The notes under the pieces were generated by a model, which worked only from the letters and a program-made list of their open reading frames with translations, was not told the DNA's origin and did no database searches. From Candidatus Babelota bacterium (GTDB lineage: Bacteria > Babelota > Babeliae > Babelales > Vermiphilaceae), in NCBI GenBank assembly GCA_013287855.1, contig JABDCY010000006.1:1-52669 (forward strand): DNA of 52,669 nucleotides, given 5' to 3'. The position numbers and the translations under genes were made by a program. Shown here one piece after another: positions 29,508 through 38,769 of the stretch (position 1 is the first letter of the stretch; each line of letters begins with the position of its first letter).

Positions 29508-30287
29508 ATGAATATTTTAGAAATAAGAAATATCATCAAAACCTATCAGACACCGCATGGCAGCTTTAATGCTCTCGATGACGTTTCGCTCGATATCAAA
29601 CAAGGCGAGATTCTTGGTTTGCTCGGTGTTAATGGTGCTGGCAAAACCACCCTATCATCAATTCTTGCTACCTTGCATCCACCAACTTCTGGTGATGTGC
29701 TGTTTAAAGGTGAATCGATCTACCATACTTTATTAAATTACCGCAAAGCACTCGGCTTTTGCCCGCAACGACAAAACCTCGATATGCAATTAACGGTTGA
29801 AGAAAATTTGTTATTCGCGGGCCGGTATTTTTTACTTCCAGAAGCTGTGGTTCGTCAGCGAGCGCAAGAACTCATGGAGAATTTTCAACTTACGCGCTAC
29901 CGAGACTATGAAATCAATGCACTTTCTGGTGGCACCAAGCAACGAGTACTTATTGCACGTGCGCTCATGCACAACCCCGAAATTGTTATTCTTGATGAGC
30001 CAACCGTTGGTCTTGATCCTGACGTGCGCCGCATTTTGTGGGATTACATAAAACAACTCAAAGCAAAAGGCATCACCGTAATCTTGACCACCCACTATCT
30101 TGATGAAGCTGAAATTTTGTCTGACCGCATTTGCATTTTGAGCAAAGGCAAAGTTCTGCTCATCGCTGATGTAAAAGAGCTCAAATCAAAACATCAACAA
30201 AAATCACTCGAAGAAATTTTTATTGCGCTAACGCAAGAAGCCCATCAGAATGCTGCAACTGAGCTGGAGCAGAATAATCATGGCTAG
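29508..30287 (+). CDS. ABC transporter ATP-binding protein (multidrug/ABC-2 type)
   Basis: GVNGAGKTT, LSGGTKQR, VILDEPTVGLDP. Confidence 0.92.
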   Translation: MNILEIRNIIKTYQTPHGSFNALDDVSLDIKQGEILGLLGVNGAGKTTLSSILATLHPPTSGDVLFKGESIYHTLLNYRKALGFCPQRQNLDMQLTVEENLLFAGRYFLLPEAVVRQRAQELMENFQLTRYRDYEINALSGGTKQRVLIARALMHNPEIVILDEPTVGLDPDVRRILWDYIKQLKAKGITVILTTHYLDEAEILSDRICILSKGKVLLIADVKELKSKHQQKSLEEIFIALTQEAHQNAATELEQNNHG

Positions 30288-31071
30288 AGCATTAACCACC
30301 AACTTCAATGTGTTTTGGCAACTCGTTAAACGTGATGCGTATGTACTGAGTTTCCAGCTAAAAAGTAAATTAGTTGATGGCGCTGCCATTGTTGCTCTAC
30401 AAGTACTTGTGTTTGGACACCTTCTGCCTCTTGCGGGCATGGCGCCAAATCTAATTGCACCGACTTTTATTGGTACGATTATCCAGTTGTGCATAACACT
30501 CGGTTATGGACTTTCGTTGCGGTTGCTCTTTGATGTCGAATACAACCGCTTTATCAGCTACCGCTTAACACTGCCCTTGAACAAACAGTGGCTCTTTGGT
30601 GTTTACATTGTGAATTTTATGATTGAGCAGTTAGTCACTACCATTCCTCTTTTTTCTCTTGGCATCATCGCTCTTGGCTCTTCGTTTGTTACGGTGCATA
30701 CAAGTCCGCTGCTGTTTGTAGTGGTCTATTTTTTGTCATTATTTTTCATGGCAAGTCTATTTTTATCATTTAGCCTTATGTATAGCTTTAGATGGTTTTT
30801 CGACAATCTTTGGCCCCGCCGCCTGACTCCCTTGTTGTTATTTGGTGGTTCGTTCTTTCCCTGGAAAAAAGTTTTTGCGTTCTCACCAACCGTAGGCGTT
30901 CTGTTCTTGGCAAACCCATTTACCTATGTCGCAGAAGGGCTACGTGCAACGCTTATAGGCGGACCCGATTTTTTACCAATTTTTGTATCTATACCTATGT
31001 TGTTAGTTGGTATAACAGTCAGCTGGCTCTTATTTAGCCGCGGCGTGAGTAAACGCCTGGATCCAGTGTGA
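30280..31071 (+). CDS. ABC-2 type permease
   Basis: Multi-TM, coupled to the upstream ATPase; start MARALTTNF. Confidence 0.8.
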   Translation: MARALTTNFNVFWQLVKRDAYVLSFQLKSKLVDGAAIVALQVLVFGHLLPLAGMAPNLIAPTFIGTIIQLCITLGYGLSLRLLFDVEYNRFISYRLTLPLNKQWLFGVYIVNFMIEQLVTTIPLFSLGIIALGSSFVTVHTSPLLFVVVYFLSLFFMASLFLSFSLMYSFRWFFDNLWPRRLTPLLLFGGSFFPWKKVFAFSPTVGVLFLANPFTYVAEGLRATLIGGPDFLPIFVSIPMLLVGITVSWLLFSRGVSKRLDPV

Positions 31072-31079
31072 GGTACAAC

Positions 31080-31865
31080 ATGCTCAGAACAATGCATATT
31101 TTTTGCGTATTTTTATGGCGAGATTTTACCCTAGGATGGAAATCAAAAAATTCTTATTTGATCAATTACATTCTTATTTATCCGATGCTCTACGCATTCA
31201 CTTTTTTATATCTGCAATCCAATATTTATTTTGGCGCACATCAGCAAGCAATGGGCACGGCAATTTTTGTGGGCAATATTCTGCTCGCCCTCATCACATT
31301 ATCAAATAAGTACACCAACGAACTGATGTTTGATTTGGAACAAAATCGTTTTATCGACTATCAAATTTCGCTCCTGCCGCCGCGCTTTGTGCTCTTGGAA
31401 CGCATCACATTTGCTGCTCTGTGCACCTTTCTCATGTTAATGCCCTATTTTCCTGTAGCAAAGCTTGTTTTTCGTGATCAATTCGTCACGACCAATACTT
31501 CCTGGATTGCATTGGAGATTATGGTTTTTGTAGGCGCATTTTTCTGTTCATCGTACAATCTTCTAATGTCGTGCATCCTGAGAACAGCGCAAATTTCCCA
31601 ATTTTGGATTCGCATTAATCAGCCATTGCTCATTTTGGGTGGATTCTGGGTGCCACGTTACATTATTCAACAATTTTCTCCCTTGCTAGGCGCACTGACC
31701 TACCTCAATCCGCTCATGTATGTCACCGAAGGATTACGCCAAGCAGCAATTGGTGGCAATCAATTTTTACCACTGTGGATTTGTCTAGTAATGCTTTTAT
31801 TGTTTACCTGTCTGTGCATTATTACCAGTTTCTATTTCTTTAAAAAACGTACTGATCATATTTAA
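31080..31865 (+). CDS. ABC-2 type permease
   Basis: Multi-TM; shared ending NP..YVTEGLR with the upstream permease. Confidence 0.8.
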   Translation: MLRTMHIFCVFLWRDFTLGWKSKNSYLINYILIYPMLYAFTFLYLQSNIYFGAHQQAMGTAIFVGNILLALITLSNKYTNELMFDLEQNRFIDYQISLLPPRFVLLERITFAALCTFLMLMPYFPVAKLVFRDQFVTTNTSWIALEIMVFVGAFFCSSYNLLMSCILRTAQISQFWIRINQPLLILGGFWVPRYIIQQFSPLLGALTYLNPLMYVTEGLRQAAIGGNQFLPLWICLVMLLLFTCLCIITSFYFFKKRTDHI

Positions 31866-31871
31866 ATACAA

Positions 31872-31903
31872 AACAACCGCTCATCAATAGATGAACGGTT
31901 GTT
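31872..31903 (+). terminator. Terminator hairpin
   Basis: AACAACCGCTCATC-AATA-GATGAACGGTTGTT. Confidence 0.7.
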
Positions 31904-31925
31904 ATTTTAATTTCTTAATGAGGTG

Positions 31926-32198
31926 TTATTCCAGTGCGCCACCAGGTAATTCGGCTTCGCCTTTTTCGTAGAGCAACGGCGTACAGTTCGTAATTATGCA
32001 CTCGCTATACTCCTCACCCTCAGTTTGATCAAGACCGAGATTTCCTTCTTTCTCAAGTCTTTCTGCCTTTTTCTGACATACGACTTTACACTCTTTATAA
32101 GCTTTTTGACCTTTTTCTGATTTGCCTTTAGGTTCGTCCTTTGCTAATAGACCCGCGCTTACCAAAGAAATCAGCACAAAATACATAATTTTCTTCAT
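31926..32198 (-). CDS. Small hypothetical secreted protein
   Basis: Leader MKKIMYFVLISLVSAGLLA; charged Cys-containing mature part. Confidence 0.55.
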   Translation of the reverse strand: MKKIMYFVLISLVSAGLLAKDEPKGKSEKGQKAYKECKVVCQKKAERLEKEGNLGLDQTEGEEYSECIITNCTPLLYEKGEAELPGGALE

Positions 32199-32407
32199 TA
32201 CTACACTCCTTCTATAATTCCTTTTTTTCAAACGTTATATGGTTATTTTTAGAGTACCAGATTGGAGATTGATAATGCAATAGTAATTGACACATTGTAA
32301 TTGTTTTACGGCTATAAGCCTGGTATAAGGCATTATCAGGATAGCAATATATTGCTTATCAGGTTCATAAAAGTGTATCTTGAAAATAAGATTATCTAAA
32401 AAAACAA

Positions 32408-32524
32408 GATGTCACCCTGAACTCGTTTCAGGGTCCATGTTAGTACATAAAAAATGCCAAAAAATCTGATCTAATAAGCAGCAATAGGTAAAAATAGATC
32501 CTGAATCAAGTTCAGGATGACATC
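32408..32524. repeat. Second REP-like family, inverted pair (F)
   Basis: Units 32408-32437 and 32495-32524 (GATGTCAYCCTGAAC...TTCAGGRTC), each with its own 8-bp stem. Confidence 0.75.
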
Positions 32525-32580
32525 AATGAGGATATCGCTCACTAATACAGATTTTATGCGAGAAGGATTTTGAGAATTTT

Positions 32581-32955
32581 ATGAAAAAAATAGTGTTTTT
32601 AGGCTTGTTTTTAAGCATTTATACCTGTTTACATGCCGTTGTTGTGCGTCGGGTCGGAGGGGAAGTTTCATTTGTCGAGGAAGCTGCCGCTCGATTTTCT
32701 CCTGATAATCACTTTGTTTCAGGTGAAATAGTAATTGTGCACGATGAAGATGGCGCACCTCGTTATGCTCAGATAAGTTCAGATGAGCGAGTGACACCGC
32801 TCGAAGGTCACCAATATCTGGTTTATATGTTAGACCCGCAAAAAAATAGCTACATCGATTATGTAGAAACCTCGAAACTTGGCCAAATTCCTAATGAAGC
32901 GCTCACCGGCTTAAAAGCCGGTGTATCGCGCGGAATTCTTCGAAGCCAGAAATAG
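32581..32955 (+). CDS. Hypothetical secreted protein
   Basis: Leader MKKIVFLGLFLSIYTCLHAVV. Confidence 0.5.
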   Translation: MKKIVFLGLFLSIYTCLHAVVVRRVGGEVSFVEEAAARFSPDNHFVSGEIVIVHDEDGAPRYAQISSDERVTPLEGHQYLVYMLDPQKNSYIDYVETSKLGQIPNEALTGLKAGVSRGILRSQK

Positions 32956-33120
32956 TGACCCTACTTCGCTCTACGAGCTTCGAAGGGTTCTACCCTGCCA
33001 TTCATCCCCAGCCTTGAAAGGCATGGGGTTTTCTGGCGAAGTAGAACAAATAGCTGCAATCGACGATAAAAAATCTAGCTGGTATACTAAAAATTATGGG
33101 AATAATTTTTAGGATCTTCT

Positions 33121-35043
33121 ATGGCAAAAATTCTATTATATTACAAATATGTGACCATCTCACATCCACAAGAAATAGTTGCGTGGCAAAAAGCCTTATG
33201 TGCCGCCCTTGATCTCAAAGGCCGCATCTTAATCGCCAAGGAAGGCATCAATGGCACCTTAGGTGGTTCTGCGGACAGTCTCGAAATCTACAAAAAAACC
33301 ATGCTCGCACATCCACTCTTTAAAAAAATCGATTTTAAAGAAAATGACGGTGATATTGCCTACTTTCCACGGCTACGGGTAGTTGAGCGCAACGAGATCG
33401 TCACCATGGGCGTAGATCCTGAAAAAATTACAGCGCAACAATCTGGCAAGCATCTCACACCCCGCCAAGCACACAAATTTTTACAAAGTAAGCCAGATGA
33501 TCTGGTTATTCTTGATACTCGCAATCAGGTTGAATCAGCCATTGGCACGTTCAAGGATGCCATTACCCCACCATTACAACACTTTCGTGATTACCCGGCC
33601 TTCATCGATCAAAATTTGGATACCTTCAAAAATAAACAAGTTTTCATGTTCTGCACCGGCGGAGTACGCTGTGAACGTGCAAGCGCATATTTGAAATCAA
33701 AAGGCGTTACCAAAGAAGTGTATCAACTGGAAGGTGGCATTCACCGCTACATCGAACAATTTCCTGATGGTTTTTTCCGCGGCAAAAATTATGTGTTTGA
33801 TGGCCGTATTGCCGTAAAGGCAAATGACGATATTCTGGGAAAGTGTGCATTGTGTCCCGCCGCTTGTGATGAGTACAATAATTGTTTGAATGCCGACTGT
33901 AATAAACATTTTATTTGCTGTGATGCGTGCGTTGTAAAATATAATTACACCTGCGGGAGCACCTGTTTTGAGTTGGTTAAAAACAACCAAGTACGATTGC
34001 GACCTTTGTACCGAAAAACCAGTATTAATGCATCAAATGAACTACGCGAGAAAACAATTATGAACACGCAAACAACTTCGCATCAACAGCAACCAAGTCC
34101 TCGTTTAATTCAAGAAAATATTCCTCTCAAAGATAAAAACTGGTTCCAAACCGGAGGTCCTGCTCGTTATTTTGCAGAGCCAACCAATGCACAAGAATTT
34201 GCCCAAGCTCTCGATTTCGCTCGCACACAACAACTACCAATTTTTGTACTTGGACAAGGCGCAAATATCCTTATCAGCGATGAAGGGTTTGACGGCCTCG
34301 TAATTCGACCTCAGCTCACACAGATTACGCATGTCATACATAATGATGAAGTTCTTGTGCATGCTGGAGCTGGCGTCACCATGGATGCACTCATCGAATA
34401 CTGTCTTACGCATAATATTCTTGGGCTCGAAGAATTTAGTGGGATACCTGGCACGGTGGGCGGATCGGTTTATATCAACCTCCATTACTTTCAATTTTTG
34501 CTCGAGCAGTTCTTGCTTGATGCACAGGTTATTAATCATCTTGATAGCACCGTAAAAAATGTAACTCCCGCGTGGTTCAACTTTGGCTATAATCAATCAA
34601 CGTTGCTTGCGCAAGAATATTACTTAATTTCTGCAACTTTTCGTTTAAAAAAAGCTACTGATCTTGAAGTTGCTTTTGCGCGTGGCAGACGCGTGGAAAT
34701 CATTAGACATCGCGCAGCACGCTATCCAAACAAAAATACCTGTGGTAGTTTTTTCCGCAATTTTTATCCCGAGGAAGTAGCTGAGTTCATTGCAGGTACA
34801 GACAAAAAACTGATTTTCGTCGCCTATTATCTTGATAAAATCGGCGTCAAAGGCGTCTTGAGCGTTGGTGATGCCGTTGTTTCACATCAACATGCAAATA
34901 TGTTAGTGAATAAAGGCAATGCAACATCAACTGACCTCATCACCTTGGCACGCACAATGCAGGAACTTGTGCAAAAACAATTTGGCATTGTGCCACAGCC
35001 AGAATGCCAATTGGTTGGATTTAAAGAATGCCCATTGTTATAA
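33121..35043 (+). CDS. Fusion: TrhO-type rhodanese tRNA U34 hydroxylase + UDP-N-acetylenolpyruvoylglucosamine reductase (MurB)
   Basis: N-terminal ~300 aa with KEGINGTLGGS, MFCTGGVRCERAS and Cys-rich tail; C-terminal ~320 aa with WFQTGGPA, LGQGANILISDEGFDGLVI, GIPGTVGGSVYIN, CGSFFRN; single open frame. Confidence 0.88.
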   Translation: MAKILLYYKYVTISHPQEIVAWQKALCAALDLKGRILIAKEGINGTLGGSADSLEIYKKTMLAHPLFKKIDFKENDGDIAYFPRLRVVERNEIVTMGVDPEKITAQQSGKHLTPRQAHKFLQSKPDDLVILDTRNQVESAIGTFKDAITPPLQHFRDYPAFIDQNLDTFKNKQVFMFCTGGVRCERASAYLKSKGVTKEVYQLEGGIHRYIEQFPDGFFRGKNYVFDGRIAVKANDDILGKCALCPAACDEYNNCLNADCNKHFICCDACVVKYNYTCGSTCFELVKNNQVRLRPLYRKTSINASNELREKTIMNTQTTSHQQQPSPRLIQENIPLKDKNWFQTGGPARYFAEPTNAQEFAQALDFARTQQLPIFVLGQGANILISDEGFDGLVIRPQLTQITHVIHNDEVLVHAGAGVTMDALIEYCLTHNILGLEEFSGIPGTVGGSVYINLHYFQFLLEQFLLDAQVINHLDSTVKNVTPAWFNFGYNQSTLLAQEYYLISATFRLKKATDLEVAFARGRRVEIIRHRAARYPNKNTCGSFFRNFYPEEVAEFIAGTDKKLIFVAYYLDKIGVKGVLSVGDAVVSHQHANMLVNKGNATSTDLITLARTMQELVQKQFGIVPQPECQLVGFKECPLL

Positions 35044-35055
35044 AAAGGACCTATC

Positions 35056-36201
35056 ATGAAAAAATTTTTATTTTACGCCTTGCCGATTTTAATCACACTT
35101 CACGTGCAGGCTATGCGTAAAAATCAGCAGGATGATTCTTATCGCACGCTTAAAGGCATGACGGGGTTCCTTCATCGTATGTCTGAACAGATTGGTGATA
35201 ATAACTTTATCGTTAATTCAGTAGGCGTCTCAGAGGACTTCCCTGAATATGCTGAAGTCAGGCGGCTTGATGATAATCGCTTAGGAAAAAGATTCCAGTT
35301 TCCCAAAGGTCAGTCGTCCTACAACTTAACAGTGATCGATAACACTACGTTTGTCGCAAATCACATTCCTAAATTGGGAAAGTTACCTCAAAAAAATTTT
35401 TCGGTGAATAATATTGAAAACGCTACAACAAGATTTTTGCCTGGCCCAGGAACTTCAACTTCATGTTTAGTGCGATTAACCGATAGAGAAGTTGTTGTTG
35501 GTGGATGGGCAGACACCGACGCCATCCTTTTATATGATCTGCGTACCAATAAACCGAGCGGCTTTAACACGGGCAAGGCTGCAATAACAGCTCTTGCAAG
35601 TTTACCTAATAACAGCAACCAAATTTTATCTGGTCAGTACGGAGCAACAACTATAAAGCTCTGGGATGCAAGAAAGCCAAATAAGCCGATGCATGAACTT
35701 AAGGGCCACACTGATTCGGTAACAGGAATCTCTGCAACAATTAATAAACATAGTCTTTGGCCACATGTTGTCTCAATACAAAATGAGTCGGGTATAATTT
35801 GGAATTTGCAAGATAGTATTCCTTATAGAACATTTAGTATCGGCAAAAAAATGCTTATGCTAAAAGCGTTACGAAATCAGTACATTGCTACTATAGGAGA
35901 ATGGGGCCATGAAATATTTTTATTTGATCTGCATGGCAATTTGATAAAGACCCTGCGAGCTGATTATGAAGATCCTGATCTTTATCTTACGTGCGTAAAT
36001 GAACTGAGCAATAATGACATCCTTGCGACTGGCGAAGGATATATTAAATTATACAGGACACCTACTGAACAGAAAAGAGCTGATTATGAAGATGATTTTG
36101 ATGCTGATATAGATGCTTTAGAAACCGGCATTGAAACAGTGGTGAGTGGTGTTGGCGATGTGGTTCTCAAAATAGGTGATATTTGCGAGGATATTTTTTA
36201 G
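35056..36201 (+). CDS. Secreted WD40-repeat protein 1
   Basis: Signal peptide; TTIKLWDARKPNKPMHELKGHTDSV and related repeats. Confidence 0.8.
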   Translation: MKKFLFYALPILITLHVQAMRKNQQDDSYRTLKGMTGFLHRMSEQIGDNNFIVNSVGVSEDFPEYAEVRRLDDNRLGKRFQFPKGQSSYNLTVIDNTTFVANHIPKLGKLPQKNFSVNNIENATTRFLPGPGTSTSCLVRLTDREVVVGGWADTDAILLYDLRTNKPSGFNTGKAAITALASLPNNSNQILSGQYGATTIKLWDARKPNKPMHELKGHTDSVTGISATINKHSLWPHVVSIQNESGIIWNLQDSIPYRTFSIGKKMLMLKALRNQYIATIGEWGHEIFLFDLHGNLIKTLRADYEDPDLYLTCVNELSNNDILATGEGYIKLYRTPTEQKRADYEDDFDADIDALETGIETVVSGVGDVVLKIGDICEDIF

Positions 36202-36236
36202 CCATTGGATGAGATGTAAAATCAAGGAGGTATGTA

Positions 36237-36371
36237 GTGAAAAAGATACTGCTATGCACCCCACTCATCACCTTGGCATGCACTATGCAGGAGCTTGTAC
36301 AAAAACAATTTGGCATTGTGCCACAGCCTGAATGTCAATTGGTTGGATTTAAAGAATATCCATTGTTATAA
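36237..36371 (+). pseudogene. Chimeric mini-ORF: signal-peptide-like start joined to a duplicated murB 3' end
   Basis: VKKILLCTPLITLACTMQELVQKQFGIVPQPECQLVGFKEYPLL*; 36264-36371 matches 34936-35043 with 8 mismatches in 108 nt, no indel; AAGGAGG upstream. Confidence 0.85.
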
Positions 36372-36482
36372 ATTGATGTAAAAAATCTAAACATATTTTT
36401 GCATGTCTTGACTTTACTACTAAAACTAAGGAACCATTCAGATAATTCTTTCTGATTTTTCACCATACTTAAGGAGAGTGGG

Positions 36483-37597
36483 TTGAAAAAATTGTTCCTT
36501 TGTTTACACATTCTTTTCAGCATGCTCTATGCATGTACCATGCAATGCCATAAAGTTAAACTATCGGAAATCATACAAAAAACTTCACGCCCGTATCGTT
36601 CACATGAGATGAAAAATGATGTAGAGCTGCGAGATGTTGAACAGATTGGCAGCACGGAAAGATTTATTGTTAACTCAAACCACATCGACGTGCGGCATCT
36701 GTGACCAATCAGCTCGTAACAAGACTCTATTTTCCACCTTCTTGTCCTTCGTATCGCATGAAAATGGTTAATGACCGTGACATTGTTGCAAGTGTTTTCT
36801 CGGATGGCAACGAACATCCTGCTAACTATTTTTATCACCGTAAACTTAATGACCCGCAATTTCAACACATACTTCCTGGTCCCACAGAAGCTGTCACCTG
36901 TTTCAGTCCATTAACGGATAATGAATTTTTAGTTGGTGGACGCAATGCGACCGCTAAAGCAGCTATCGTCAAATATGATCTAAGATCATACGCGGCAACT
37001 AAATTTTCGACGGGCACAACGCAGATTACCTGTCTTGAAAAAAATCCTCATAACAATCTACAATTCTTTGCAGGAAACACAGGAAGCACTACCATCAAAC
37101 TCTGGGACGTGCGAAATACAGACAAACCCGTTGCAGAATTACAAGGACATAAATCTTATCCTGTTAGCATCAGTGCAACAGAAAATCAAAATAGCGCTTA
37201 TCCGCATCTTGTTTCTATCGCAGATCAAGAAGAAGGATATGAACCGGGTCTAATTTGGGACTTTAAAAATAGCGCGCCGGTCGCTAAATTTACTCATTCT
37301 TTTGGACGTCCAACTATAGTGCGTTCTCTAAAAAATGGAACTCTTGCTCTCTGCGCCGATTGTGAAGATGACATAGAAACATTTGATCTGACAACGGGAG
37401 AACAATTAGATACGTTGCATGGCAGTGATTATGCCACCTGCCTGAGTGAACTAAACAATGGTGACTTAATAACCTCTGCTATCGCATTTGTAGAGTTTTA
37501 CAAAACCAAATCTAAAAAAATTGAAGATGATGATCTTGAAGATATAGTTGCTACTATGGTAGATGCGGCAGATGAGCTTGCCGAAATATTCTGGTGA
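36483..37597 (+). pseudogene. WD40-repeat protein 2, split by a frameshift at ~36700
   Basis: ORFs 36483-36704 and 36701-37597 align consecutively to WD40 protein 1; overlap GTGA. Confidence 0.75.
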
Positions 37598-37607
37598 GGA
37601 AAACGCT

Positions 37608-38714
37608 ATGAAAAAATTAGTTTCATCAGTTGCTTTATCACTTGCGATGCAACTCTCAACTATGCAGGAAAAAATTACAATGCAATCACGAGATGGTTCA
37701 TATCGCACGTTGAAACATCAAGATTGGCTAGTTAATGCGGCTATTAACATCGAATTGATCCCACGGGGGAAAATGATTACAACAGGCTGCAATGCTATTA
37801 ATGTTTGGGATCTTGCAAAAGATACACCAATTAACATAATGAGAGACCTGCATGGTAGAATAACATGCGCAAAAATGATTTCCGACAATAACATCGCCAC
37901 CACAAAAACCACTTCGCTCGTTGTCACAATTCAAGACTTGCAAGGGAATGTTATTCGAAGCTTTTTTGGTCCTTGGGCTGTACTTGGCCATAGCATATGC
38001 AAACTGAATAACCATGAATTTGCTGTAGGTGGTTCTGAACAAAACAATAATCCTTCTCTAGTTGTTTTTGATCAAAGATCTCCTGGCCAAAAGCCATCTA
38101 TCCGAATGCGCCCTCGCGATTCATTAGAAAAAGATATCACTGCTCTTGAATGCTTAGACGAAAAACACTTATTGGCTGGACACTGGAATAATGCACCGGA
38201 AATTACTTTGTGGGATATCAGAAAGCCCGAGCGAGAACAAGGTGGTTTTACTACACAAGGTTCTCCACATAGCATTGCAGTGTTAGGAAAAACAGAACAA
38301 CATCCGCTCATAACTTCGGTAGAAAATGATTCCTTCCAACATCGCATTCTAAACTTGAAGGGTGAAATTGTTGCCAAATACACCACTCTCAGTCCTAATA
38401 AAGTAGTAACGTCGCTTGAATTTAATAAAGCATTTGCGACTGGTGGCGATAATGGAGATCTATCGCTCTTTACTCGAAGAGGAGCATTACTTGCGCTTCT
38501 TAAAGGACACACTACACGCGTACAAGATATTACTGAATTACCACATGGTGATGTACTTTCTGCGGATCTCGATGGTTACATAAAATTCTGGAAATTTCCT
38601 TCTCAAGAAAGTAAAGACAAAGAAAAAGATCTTGAAGATACTTTTTTTAGTGGTATTGAAACTGTTGTAGAAATGGCAGAAGACTTTGCTATCGATATGC
38701 TTGATGATATCTAA
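37608..38714 (+). CDS. Secreted WD40-repeat protein 3
   Basis: MKKLVSSVALSLAMQLSTM leader; INVWDLAKD, ITLWDIRKP, GHTTRVQDITELPHGDVLSADLDGYIKFW. Confidence 0.8.
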   Translation: MKKLVSSVALSLAMQLSTMQEKITMQSRDGSYRTLKHQDWLVNAAINIELIPRGKMITTGCNAINVWDLAKDTPINIMRDLHGRITCAKMISDNNIATTKTTSLVVTIQDLQGNVIRSFFGPWAVLGHSICKLNNHEFAVGGSEQNNNPSLVVFDQRSPGQKPSIRMRPRDSLEKDITALECLDEKHLLAGHWNNAPEITLWDIRKPEREQGGFTTQGSPHSIAVLGKTEQHPLITSVENDSFQHRILNLKGEIVAKYTTLSPNKVVTSLEFNKAFATGGDNGDLSLFTRRGALLALLKGHTTRVQDITELPHGDVLSADLDGYIKFWKFPSQESKDKEKDLEDTFFSGIETVVEMAEDFAIDMLDDI

Positions 38715-38769
38715 TTGGGAAAAAACGATTCAAGTAAAGCTTATTTCAAAATCATAAATTTTTTTTTCG

